Source: Punica granatum
Taxonomy: Eukaryota > Streptophyta > Magnoliopsida > Myrtales > Lythraceae
Direction: 5' to 3'
Assembly (NCBI RefSeq): GCF_007655135.1
Contig: NC_045130.1
Span: 12,214,001-12,278,000 of the forward strand
DNA: 64,000 nucleotides
Shown here in pieces: positions 52,560 through 62,967 of the stretch. A model generated the notes under the pieces. That model had not been told where the DNA came from, searched no databases, and saw only the letters and a list, made by a program, of their open reading frames with translations. The number at the start of each line of letters is the position of its first letter. The first letter of the stretch is position 1. Made by a program: the position numbers and the translations under genes.

Positions 52560-55403
52560 CTACTTCCAGCAGGGGGGAAGGTCATTGCTCCTCATGCTTG
52601 TCCCTGCCCTCGGAGAGCAATCTCCCTTGGCACATCTCTCCACCGATTGAACGTCCCAACCTCCATCTCTCCAGTACCCGTAAAAGACTTGGGGAATGTG
52701 AGCGACCTTCTTGTAGTCCTTGTTGTGCTTGTCTCTCATGACCTTCACCAGCTCATCAGGCATATCGAAAAACTCCAACACTTTAAGGTTCATCAGGTAC
52801 TCAATCCCTGAGGGGATCTTCTCGAGCAGCTTGCACCTCTGTATGATCAGCTTCTCAAGGCAGGGCATGGCACCTTCTTCGACCTCTACACATCTCAACT
52901 CCTCGAAGTCATCGAGGCCGAGGATCCGAAGCTTCTTGAAGCCTTTGGCCTTGAAGTAAAGGGTCTTTCCGTTGTATACCTGCAGCAGCTCGAGGTGTAC
53001 AAGATTGGGGAGGCTCTGGAGGGAGACGAGTGGGTCCTCCTTGAGTCGGCTCCATCGCAGATGTAATTTCATGAGGCTGTGGAGGGAGCAGATCCAGTGA
53101 GGCAAAGCCTCTAACCTTCCCCTCAAGTAGATCCTTTGGAGGAACTGAGGTGGCGAAATGAGGTGCTGAAGATCAATGGTCTCATCATCCTCAACTGCAG
53201 CAACTGATAAAGCTTGGAGATTAGTTAACTTTGCTATCGCCCAACATAAATCTCTCCCGTCTTCCTTTCTCAGTTTCAGGATTCCAAGTCTACTCAATTG
53301 GGTTAACTTCCCGACCTCTTTCATTATGACATCGTTCCTCTCATCGTCCACCTCTAAGTAACAGAGCTTCTGCAAGGACTGCAAAGCTCCAATCTCCATT
53401 AGAGCCTTGAAGCCATACTTAAAGTGGAGGTATGATATGTTTTCGTACCGGTAAACAAGGAGATGTCTGAGTTTCTGAAGCTTCAGAATCTCGACCGGCA
53501 ATTCTGTTATATTGGTGTGCTTCAAATCCAAGGTCTCCAGGTTCTGGAGCTTCCCTATCGATTTGGGTAGCATTTTCACCTCAGTGTGCCTGAGGCTGAG
53601 GTACTTAAGATAATATGAATCCACAACTTGAGTCGGGAACCTCATTATAGGTGCCGCTTGCAAATCCAGGACACTGAGCAGTTTAGTCGTGCTTCCTAAA
53701 ATGGTGCATATGAATGACTTTTCTGCTCCAAACACGTACAGAGATCGAAGTTGAGAGAGGGACCTGTTTGATTGGACCGTTTGGAGGGTGTTTTGTATTG
53801 AGAGGCGGCGGACTTTGTCAGGCCAAACGTCCCCTTGGTCCTTTGTGATATTGGCGAAGCCGTGGTCTCTCGATTTTGAGGTGATGATTTCTCTCAAGAT
53901 ATCATGGACCCTGCAGATCTTAACCCTCCCATCGCTCGTAGTTTCGGCCACTTGTAGTAGGCTTCTGCTCAAGAGTTTGCCGAAGTATTCTTCAGCAATT
54001 TCCTCGAGCGTCTTCCCTTCTTTCCTCTCAACAAACCCCTCTGCTATCCATAATCGGATCAGCCTTTTCCGGTCAATCAGGTGGCCTTCAGGAAAGACAC
54101 TCAGGTGCAAGAAACACGACTTAAGGTAATAGGGCAAGTCGTTGAAACTAAGGGAAAGCACCTTCCTCAGATTTTGGAGTCGATTGTTCCCATCTATCTC
54201 CGCCCTTAAGCTTCGACGGACTAGATCCCACTCGTCAATCCGCCGCTTATCCTTTGACGCAAGGACCCCACTAATGGCCACAATTGCGAGGGGAAGCCCA
54301 TCACACTTCCTCAGGATATACTTGCAAATCTCCTCGAGGTGGGAAGGGCATGAGTTGTTCCCAGGGAAGGTCTTCCTGCAGAAGAGGTTCCAGGACTGGT
54401 CTGGGGTTAATGGCTCCATGTTGTGGACTTTCCCAACGAACTCTGTGCAGGCTGTGGATGCCAGTTCAGATTTTCGAGTCGTGATCACGATCCGGCTCCC
54501 ATAGCTGTTGTTTGGAAGCGCATGCTTGATTGCGTCCCATTCACTCGTATGCCAAGCATCATCAAGAACAATCAGGTACCGCCGCCTCTGGAGCAAGTCC
54601 TTGATGAAGATCTTGAGCCAGTGGCCATTCATTGTGTCGGCCCCAGGGGGAACTGGCTTCCGAATCACCCTAGTGAGCTGCCGCAGTAGCTCCTTTAGGA
54701 GGACCTCAATGTCTGAGGATCGCGAGAGGGTGATCCAGACAGAGACTGCAAAGTGTTTCTTCACAGTCGGGTCCTCAAAGACCTGCTTGATCAAAGTGGT
54801 CTTTCCAAGTCCTCCCATGCCCACAACCGAGAAAACCTTCCGGTCGGAGTCTCCCTCCATGAGCCACTCCATGAATTGCTTCTTGGGTTCCTCGATGCCC
54901 ACCAGATCAGCCTCATCTACGAGAAGCGCATTTCCCCGGTGATCCTGCCAATTACTGTCCCCATCTGCACCTGGTGGCCCACGCTGCTCGGCCTGACTGA
55001 CCTTGTTCCTCAGCCTTCGGTGGCCCTCACACACAGACTTGAGCCGTGTGTGGACCCGCTGTAGCTCATTAGCGATCCTGTAGCGGGCTTTGAAGTTGAG
55101 GACACAGCAGGACATCCTCTGGAGCAAGCCCGAGATGCCGCTGGGGCCGGCTCCATGGTCGTGCCCCAGGAGGAGCCTCAACTCGTCCAGAGCGTCCTCG
55201 GTGTCATAGGCAATGTCTCGGATCTGCTTAACCCATACTTTGACCTCCTCGTTAGTCTCTTCCAGGGAATCCGCGACCCTTAGGAAGGCCCGGATGCGTT
55301 CCAATTCTGCCCTCACGGAGATCACTTCTTCCCGGTATTGGACCTCATTTTCGATGAAGCTCGTGAGCTTCGGGAGTAGGATGCTCACTAGACTTTCTGC
55401 CAT
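52560..55403 (-). CDS. CC-NB-ARC-LRR immune receptor, RPM1-like
   Basis: An intronless 947-aa intracellular receptor that detects pathogen effectors and triggers defence. A Rx-type coiled-coil domain (about 1-150) contains DTEDALDEL at the EDVID position. The NB-ARC has P-loop GMGGLGKTT (195-203), kinase-2 LIVLDDAW (277-284), RNBS-B GSRIVITTRK, GLPLA (369-373), RNBS-D CFLHLSVFPEG and VHD (499-501) in place of MHD. About 530-930 are leucine-rich repeats (LQNLETLDLKHTNITELP). All motifs needed for nucleotide binding are present and the frame is intact, so it is likely functional. It ends convergent to SUV2. A decayed paralogue lies 7.5 kb upstream in the same orientation, indicating a tandem NLR cluster. 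Its promoter carries a 122-bp tandem repeat. Confidence 0.95.
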   Translation of the reverse strand: MAESLVSILLPKLTSFIENEVQYREEVISVRAELERIRAFLRVADSLEETNEEVKVWVKQIRDIAYDTEDALDELRLLLGHDHGAGPSGISGLLQRMSCCVLNFKARYRIANELQRVHTRLKSVCEGHRRLRNKVSQAEQRGPPGADGDSNWQDHRGNALLVDEADLVGIEEPKKQFMEWLMEGDSDRKVFSVVGMGGLGKTTLIKQVFEDPTVKKHFAVSVWITLSRSSDIEVLLKELLRQLTRVIRKPVPPGADTMNGHWLKIFIKDLLQRRRYLIVLDDAWHTSEWDAIKHALPNNSYGSRIVITTRKSELASTACTEFVGKVHNMEPLTPDQSWNLFCRKTFPGNNSCPSHLEEICKYILRKCDGLPLAIVAISGVLASKDKRRIDEWDLVRRSLRAEIDGNNRLQNLRKVLSLSFNDLPYYLKSCFLHLSVFPEGHLIDRKRLIRLWIAEGFVERKEGKTLEEIAEEYFGKLLSRSLLQVAETTSDGRVKICRVHDILREIITSKSRDHGFANITKDQGDVWPDKVRRLSIQNTLQTVQSNRSLSQLRSLYVFGAEKSFICTILGSTTKLLSVLDLQAAPIMRFPTQVVDSYYLKYLSLRHTEVKMLPKSIGKLQNLETLDLKHTNITELPVEILKLQKLRHLLVYRYENISYLHFKYGFKALMEIGALQSLQKLCYLEVDDERNDVIMKEVGKLTQLSRLGILKLRKEDGRDLCWAIAKLTNLQALSVAAVEDDETIDLQHLISPPQFLQRIYLRGRLEALPHWICSLHSLMKLHLRWSRLKEDPLVSLQSLPNLVHLELLQVYNGKTLYFKAKGFKKLRILGLDDFEELRCVEVEEGAMPCLEKLIIQRCKLLEKIPSGIEYLMNLKVLEFFDMPDELVKVMRDKHNKDYKKVAHIPQVFYGYWRDGGWDVQSVERCAKGDCSPRAGTSMRSNDLPPCWK

Positions 55404-55438
55404 GGTCTAATCCTCATCTTCCTCTGTCCATAGGAGGG

Positions 55439-55446
55439 CTTATATA
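55439..55446 (-). promoter_or_regulatory. TATA-like box close to the NLR start codon
   Basis: TATATAAG on the minus strand begins 43 bp before the ATG. If used, the leader would be only about 10-15 nt, so a more distal start site may be the real one. Confidence 0.4.
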
Positions 55447-55546
55447 ATGGACCAGCATGAGAAACTTTTCCAAACTGCTGACGTCTCATTACCCAAAATC
55501 TTCTGTGTTTTCATATTATTAAGGTTCCTTGTCTGGGCTCCACACC

Positions 55547-55785
55547 TTAACCAATTACAATAAAGCCTGAATTTCTTATACATGACCTGCCTGTTGTCAA
55601 ATATTCAGCATTTTCTGTGGAATTTATTGGTGAATTTCTCCAGTCGAGTTTCGTGCTGATGCTGATGTTTAACCAATTACAATAAAGCTTGAATTTCTTA
55701 TACATAACTTGCCTGTGGTCAAATATTCAGCATTTTCTGTGGAATCTATTGGTGAATTTCTCAAGTTGAGTTTCGTGCTGATGGT
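55547..55785. repeat. 122-bp tandem duplication in the NLR promoter
   Basis: TTAACCAATTACAATAAAGC begins copies at 55547 and 55669. The two units are roughly 90% alike and end TTTCGTGCTGATG. They lie 150-380 bp upstream of the NLR start, so any binding sites in the unit are doubled. Confidence 0.9.
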
Positions 55786-57229
55786 TAGGCGTGACGTTCT
55801 TGGATAATATTTTTAGACCTTCTCTCTCGGGTCATGTCCCCAGTATGTACGCAATCAACCTATATGGAAAGTTCTATCTCGACACTGCAGATGCCATTTT
55901 TTTTTTTTTCCGAGCGATAAGTTGTGTATGTAGCTAATGAAAACTCATGACTTAACTCCGGATTGTTCTTTTCCGGATAAACTGGAAATCTTAATTATTA
56001 TAATTTCAACTCATGTATGTGCAACTCCTATGCAACTTCCTCCCCAAATAGCTGCAAGTCAAGTTGCTTGAAATGGCAGACGATGTCCTCATTGTGAAGC
56101 TCAAGAACAGCGACTGCTGACTCATCATCTTATCTCTATGTATATGCCTGTCCATATAAGAGTTGAAACAATCCTTAGGTAATCTCTAATCACACGGTAA
56201 GACAATGTTTAGGGAAATTGTGTAGAAAATCAATACAAGGTCAAGTGAGGAAATTAATGAGCAAAGAGACCAACGGTTTTGGAAATCGACCTATTGATTA
56301 GCAGGACGGTCTTATCATCGAATCTTCATTGAAATCTTCCACTTATTACTAATGTGCAATATCCTGAAAGAAATCACGCGTGACATCGATCGATATATGG
56401 GATACTTGCATTAGCAATCTATCTTTTGGTTTATAAATTACTTTTGTGTTCTTCAACTTTGAGATAGGAATGGACGTTGAGTTGTTGGCATTTTCTGATT
56501 AGCATTTTCCCTCCGTCAAATTCATCCAATTGTGGGAACACGGCAAATAAATGGTTTTATTCTGTTTTATTTTAGTTTTCGGTACGCGATTTAGTCTTCA
56601 AATCAATGGTCTTTATTGTTTTGATTTTTTTTCCTGTTACAAATGAGGTGTATGACCTTAATTTCCCTTTTAGGAGTTGCTTTATACGATTTATGCATTA
56701 TTGATAATAATAATAATAATAATAATAATGAAAGCAAATATATCTTTTTCTTGCGTGTGCAAAGTTTGAACTGGACCAACTTTGAGTGGGAAAAAGTAAT
56801 TGAAGTAGAAAATGACGCCAAACGTCTGAAGAGCACTCAAAACAATATATTAAAACAAATTCCGACATCACCTCACTATTTAGTGACATTATTGACAAAA
56901 ACGCAACCAATATAATACACAAAATGATGGCGCCTTTGGGATAAGATTGCAAAATTTGTCACTCTCCATTATGTGTAAGTTAGTTGATTTGGGTCCCACG
57001 ATGAACGGGAAAAAGCGTCTTTACATTAAATTAAGTAAAACATAATAATGAATTGCATATTATAATAAAGGAAAAAAAAACTTCTCTCTGAAATGCTAAA
57101 GCTAAAACTAAACTGAGCTAGGTCGCAGATCGTGTCAACAAGCTATATATTGTCGTGTTGGTGTTGGATCAACACAGAAAGCGCAACATAACATGAGCAG
57201 GCTTGCAGAAATGGCTCGTGAAAGTTACC
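55786..57229. other. Spacer upstream of the NLR
   Basis: AT-rich with an (AAT)n run near 56706-56730. No gene is supported. Confidence 0.5.
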
Positions 57230-57365
57230 AAACTTGTGTCGTAATTTATTTAGAGGGGATATGGATCACATGAGATTGAAAAACTCTCAGCGTTGATTTT
57301 CTCCATTTACAAGACTCGAATTCGAAACCAAGGAGAACAAGTCGCACAACCACTTGAACCAACAT
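57230..57365 (-). mobile_element. tRNA-derived SINE, copy 1
   Basis: On the minus strand, A box TGGTTCAAGTGGTTGTGC (57348-57365) and B-box-like TTTCGAATTCGAG (57315-57327), followed by GGAGAAAATCAACGCTGAGA. It resembles the copy at 57485-57674. No clear A tail, so the 3' limit is uncertain. Confidence 0.5.
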
Positions 57366-57484
57366 ATGTTGATTATTAAGAATTTTTAATAGAGACATTA
57401 AATGAGGAATTTAAATGTCAATCGTATTATTTTTTTATAGATATATATCAAAAGAGCAGAGTTAGAAAGAAACTTAGTCTTTAT

Positions 57485-57674
57485 ATATTGAACATGAGTT
57501 AATTCAAATGGTTTAACACTTATTTATTTAAGTATGGTCTCAAATTCGAGGATTGTGTATGAAGAAAATCCACGCTGGAGAGTTTTACTCCTTAGTAGAG
57601 TGACCTGGCTCGAACTGAATTAGTTGGAACCCATTTGACTTTCGGATACTAGATTGCAGATCAAAAAAAAAAAA
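57485..57674 (+). mobile_element. tRNA-derived SINE, copy 2 with poly-A tail
   Basis: A-box-like TGAGTTAATTCAAATGG (57495-57511), B-box-like GGTCTCAAATTCGAGGA (57536-57552), then GAAGAAAATCCACGCTGGAG shared with copy 1, and a 12-base A tail ending at 57674. The 5' limit is approximate. Confidence 0.6.
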
Positions 57675-59662
57675 GATTCATATTGAGGAGACTTAAGGAA
57701 TTTTATTTGATCATTGAGAGGCTAAATGGTAAGATTTGGGGCAGCTATTCAAAATGCAGTTCAAGGGCGCGTGCTAGGAGTTAAGAACTTGAAGAAGAAA
57801 GCAGGGAAGTACCTCTGGAAGAAACTGCTAAGGGACTGGGGAATTTGATCTCTTGTTGACAGAGAACATCCGGCGTTTTCTCAGTGGCAATTAGGCATTC
57901 TTCATACATACAGCCACCATATCTCAATCTCCGAAGTAATCTTTCAACTAACTAAATTTTGCCGTTGACAGGGTACCGGTGTGTCTTCTCAAACATTATG
58001 CCCCTACTTTTACTAGATCGGCCTGCACAACGAGCTCTCTATCTAACCTGTAAAATCATCCTTTCATCAACAAACTAGGTCGCCAAACCTAACGGCTGCC
58101 GGTTATGGATGGTTATGGAGGGTTATTATACAAATTTGTATGATAGCCCTCCATAACCGCCATTCCATAACCATCTGTAACCTGCAATGCAAAAAAACCC
58201 ATAAAACTCAGGTGGTGTTCTGAAGCAGCCACCTAAGCTACAGCTTTCTCATTAACTCTAACACCATATTACTGAAATATCTCTCTTTACACTACCCAAC
58301 ACTTACCAAGCAAGGAACCTTTATGGCTTTTGTCTGAAAATTGGAGAGGCCCGACGGATTTTCAGCTTCTTTTCTTTTGCAATAATGTAGATGACTTACT
58401 GCCTCTTTTAGAATAGAGCACGCATCTATCCATTCCAAGTGCATGAACTTATGTTCAATTTAGTCTTTTGTTGAAACCGGAAACAGTTTGTGGCTTTCTT
58501 TCTTTTTTGTGCCAACTCTGCCAGAAAGTCATGGGGGGGTAAAAGAAGATGATCAAAGGTGGATAGGGAAATTGTATTAGCCAACATAAACCTTACTGCT
58601 TGATGAATTGTTAATTGAACGATTGATTCCACCCAAATTCTTGGCCACCGAAAAAAATAAAGGAGGAAAAAAAAAAACTGTAGGCAACTGTTGAAACTTA
58701 AGTGGTGGTGGTAATGTCTCTGGCGGGTGGTAATATCTTATCTTAGCAAGTAATTTCGATGTAGAACTTACGAGCTCTACCACAGAATTGTCGCCATATA
58801 AATTAACATGGGACACATATTACAAGGAAACTAACAATATGATAATTGTAACATCAGTCATTCCCTGCGCAATAGCACAAAGTGAAACACGGAACCGAAG
58901 TGATGGGAGAGTAATTATTCGGTGCTGCCTCAAATGAGACACTCTAATAGACAAATCGAGAAGAGAGATCATCGCTAGCAGTCAAAAAAGAAGAGAGACC
59001 GCTTGCAGCTATTTTTAATGATGGTGATGGTGAACTGCTTTGGTAATTGGCGAAAAATTCACCAGTTGGATTGATTTTCAAAACTCGCTAGAAGCACTTG
59101 GCTCGAGTAAGTTGGTCTTCGATTAGAGATTAGTCATTACAAGCACTGATGAACTTCTTGCAAGTGAACCACAAAGACATTCAATTGATTCGGAATCTGA
59201 ATAGCACATGGAGGAACTGACAATTGAAATTTGTATAGCTACACGGAAAGGGTGGTGTTAGAATTAAAATATGTTTAGAGAGACAGAGAAATGTAAAAGT
59301 GAAATTATGAAAAATGGAGATCCATATCTTTCTTTAGTCGGATCATCTTCTACAAGATTTTTTTTCCCTTACAAGTTGTCATTTGTCCTTAAGTGATGAT
59401 AATCAAATCTAATATAAATCCATAATTTTCTTCTTCATTTTTCAATGTGAGATAATAATTCCCTATGCCAATGTGTTGCCAACCTCGACATATACCTATC
59501 ATCACCGGAAAAGACTTCTTCATGAAGTGGATTGAGAGTTTGACAAGTATCTAGACTACACATCATAAGTCTTGCAATAACAAGCACCTGCCCTGACCAT
59601 ATTGATGATTCCTATCTACAGTGCATGAGAAAGAAGAGGCTTGGATTCCGTGCACCTATGAC
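57675..59662. other. Spacer
   Basis: No gene recognised. It contains a compact hairpin at 58102-58172. Confidence 0.5.
58102..58172. repeat. Compact inverted repeat (stem of about 33 bp)
   Basis: GTTATGGATGGTTATGGAGG, then GTTATTATACAAA, pairs with TTTGTATGATAGCCCTCC, then ATAACCGCCATTCCATAAC, with about three unpaired bases and almost no loop. Possibly a tiny MITE or a structured transcript. Confidence 0.75.
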
Positions 59663-60660
59663 CACTCCTAAAAGGAGGGGCTATTACCTAGGCCGGAATC
59701 CGCTAGAATTCCGTCGGTACCGTACGTTTTCCTGTGGAATTCCGACGGATTATGGGAAAAAAAAAATTTCCTCAGCAAAATGGCCGTTGAAATTTTTTTG
59801 CTGCGGAATAATGAGAGATTTTTCCTCGATCAATTTACCATTCCACAGCAAAAATCGAGGGATAATCCCTCCATCGTCGAAAATCAGACATTTTCAGGGA
59901 TTCACCCCCCGCGTGCTCCTGCCCAGCCTTTTCCGTGCTCTCCCACCCCCGGCCCATTTAAATCACCCGAATATACCGCATGGGGGGAACTTGATCTGGG
60001 ATCTCCCAGATTGGCAGCCCGCCCCCTTAACTACCAGGCCAAGTTATCCGCTTGTGATGACACTAAATTATATTTATTATCTTCTATAATATAATTAATT
60101 GGTGAATTATTTTCCAATCTTTTTTTTACACATATAATCTGTATCGATAACTAATACAGTTAATGCACCGACCCCACTTGCCATGGTTGGAATAAGTCTA
60201 ACTTATAGTCCTTACATATTGTCCCTACGTTATATGATCACATCACATTGTCCCAACATTAACAGTCTCACGAATTAACATAATACTTAAAAATAAGTTT
60301 CACTTACCACAAAGTACTACTCAAACATATATATATATCATACCCTAATAATAATGCCCCCAATCTCTTCGAGAATGAACTCCATCTTCCTCCTCATCTT
60401 CATTCCCGCTGTCAACGTCTTCATGATGATGCTGGGAGGGTTACTCTGACGAGTGCCGATGGTAGGAGGGTTGCTCGTGCGACGACACCTGAGGGTAGTA
60501 CGGTTGCTGATGGGACTGGTGACGATCTGACGGTGATTGCTGTGGCATAGGTCTAGGTGCAGGGAACTGTGGAGGTGCAAAAAACTATGGCGAGTCTTGC
60601 CTAACCATCCTCGCCATGCTTTCACAAAATGACTCAATGTACATCCTTTGTTGCTGGAAC

Positions 60661-61156
60661 TAAATATGTTGTTGGGCCTGATGCTGTTGAAACATATCAT
60701 TCATGGTAGACACCTCAGTAGTCAAATGCTCTAATTGGGGATCCCAATACATGGCAGCCCTCGATGGCCCAGCTATCCTCGATGGCCCAGCTCCATAGCT
60801 AGAAGGTGGCTTGGAGGACATCCAATTCATCCTATATGTGTGACCTTTCTTATTCTTCCCCCTATTGCCCTCACCCACGTCTTGGCAACCATATCGGGGA
60901 AGTTGGGCTTTCGGCAAGCGAATGATCTTGAGTTAATACGTTGTATTCCCCCTATAAACAAAGAGATAGAGCATGTTATTCCAACATAAAAATTTGTAAG
61001 AAATCGAATTTCATTTTGAACCAATTGCACTAACGATTTTAAAGTTACCATTATCCTCTTGGATCGCGGGGTAACCCAAGTCCCATCTTCTCTCAAGTGG
61101 TTTCTCTTGAATACGTCGATCACCGTAACCTCTCTACCCAATTCCTTTGATGGCAA
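60661..61156 (-). pseudogene. CACTA transposase C-terminal fragment (PTTA/En-Spm type)
   Basis: On the minus strand, LGREVTVIDVFKRNHLREDG and TWVTPRSKRIM, then, probably after an intron (GTAACTTT near 61050), SRSFACRKPNFPDMVAKTWV and KKGHTYRMNWMSSKPPSSYG, ending in QQHQAQQHI. These are typical of the second CACTA protein. The start region is missing. Confidence 0.65.
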
Positions 61157-61199
61157 CGAAGAGTTTTATCATTAGAATATTAATTTTTTAACATACGCT

Positions 61200-61725
61200 C
61201 CCATATGGGTAGATTGTAGATATCCAAAAGGTCATGGAACCTCTGTGCCTCTACATTAGGATGATTTCCCTTGGACATATCATGCCCACGGCCCCCCTAC
61301 CCATGTCATAGACCATGTTTTTATACCTATTCAAATCATTCTCCTCGTTCCCGGCCTCATAAGGACATTGATGTTCAATTCTGGCCGTTTCGGATGATCC
61401 GACTCCATAAAATTCATGTTCAGTTGCAGCCGAACTGGAGGCTCCTGAGTTAGGATCAATCGTACCATGATCAATCCAATACCAATAATCTCACTTGAAC
61501 CCCTTTCGGTACAAACGCATCATTACTTCATTGGGAAGTAAGTAACAAGGCTGTACACTTGCAAATACGACATGGACATCTAATTTTGCCATCCTCTTGA
61601 TAATATTTCAGTTGCATAGTATGAGCAATAAATGTATCTATTCCATCAAAGAACTCTTGCTTAATGCCTCGTCGACCAGGATTATTCCTATTATACATCC
61701 GTTCTCTTTGTGGAGGGATATTCAT
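61200..61725 (-). pseudogene. CACTA TNP2-type transposase N-terminal fragment
   Basis: MYNRNNPGRRGIKQEFFDGI and IRCPCRICKC match the transposase-associated domain at the start of CACTA TNP2 proteins. In shifted frames it continues NRYKNMVYDMGRGAVGM and EAQRFHDLLDIYNLPIWERM. The catalytic core is absent, removed by the internal deletion. Confidence 0.7.
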
Positions 61726-62433
61726 TTAGGAACATTAATGAGAACACATTTATATATGAATGTATGAACACCAAAAAGTTTATTAATCAATAGTAATAAA
61801 TATATAGCAATGATCAGCTCTAGTGGGATTGCATATGATAAAGAATTGCAATTCTCCTTATTACTCGCAACAATCAATCAACAAGCATAACCAAACCATA
61901 ATGGGAAGATTTCAACCCTTCCCCAAAGCCCATCCTCTTTCTCCACATTCTAATCATGGCGACTGACGTGTGGTCATGTACAATTAGTTCGACCTAACCA
62001 TTGATCAATATTTTTAAACAACAATTACGTGAAGCATATGAATAAGCATACTTCATTAATTGATCATAATGAAACACAACTCTGATGAGTTCAACGATGA
62101 TCAATGATGGAGACTTCAAGAGGAAAATAAATTTGTCACCTATAATTGAAACAAGAAATTACTAATCGCAAATAGTTATAATTGATGGGCTAAAAATATA
62201 GTTTGAACTTCGAGAAAAAGAAAACAATAATTACTTTTTTTTCCTCAAGATTCCTATTATAAACATTGATATATATTATATTATATATTGAAAATTAAAT
62301 TTATATATTCATATATATATATATATATATATAACTTTCATATATTGAAACATATTTTATTAAATATATAATTAAAACTTTTAATACATATTAAGCAAAT
62401 ATATTAAGAAAATATACCAAATATATATTTATA

Positions 62434-62471
<38 letters not shown>

Positions 62472-62967
62472 CATGCAACAGTGCAGGCCGACTGGGGGTC
62501 AGCTGGTGGCCGCCGGAGGGCCTTTGGGCCTTGTCAAGCTGCTGCTGCCGGCATCAAGCTGCCTCTGTCACTTGGCTGCCCGTGATTTGGGGAGGCAGGA
62601 GGGATCGAGGTCGGAGCTGCCTCTGCTTGCAAGAACAGAGGCTCTGTGATCGGAGCTGGGGGCGAGGTGCTGCCTTGATTTGTCACCAGCTGGTCGGAGC
62701 TGGGGCACGAGGTGGTAGGAGAGCTACCTCTGCTTGGTGCTCGAGGTGGTCGAGCTGCTGCCCTCACTGGTGTGGCCCTCCTGAGCTTGCGTCACTGGTG
62801 GGAAAAAATTTTCCGGTGGCTTACCGGCAGTTTATCGGCGGAATTTCGAGGGAAAATTAGCTAGGGATTTTCCCTCGATAATTTTCCGAGGTAATCAAAG
62901 AAATTTTAGTAGTGGGACATGCTATGGACACAAGTATATTTTAATTTCCAGAATTAGAAACGCGTTG

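Larger units (their letters stand above)
59663..62914 (-). mobile_element. Internally deleted CACTA (En/Spm) transposon
   Basis: Left end CACTCCTAAAAGGAGGGGCT and, reversed, right end CACTACTAAAATTTCTTTGA. Both continue to a shared ATTACCT and GC-rich subterminal repeats (CCGTCGG, CCGACGG, CCGGTGG, TTTTCCTCGA types). The 3.25-kb interior keeps only pieces of the transposase genes on the minus strand, so it is non-autonomous. A possible 3-bp duplication GAC is offset by one base and is not secure. It lies between the NLR promoter and the NLR pseudogene. Confidence 0.75.

Noticed and set aside
53788..54942. Long plus-strand frames opposite the NLR
   Set aside because: Antisense shadows of a conserved coding region; their translations match no family.
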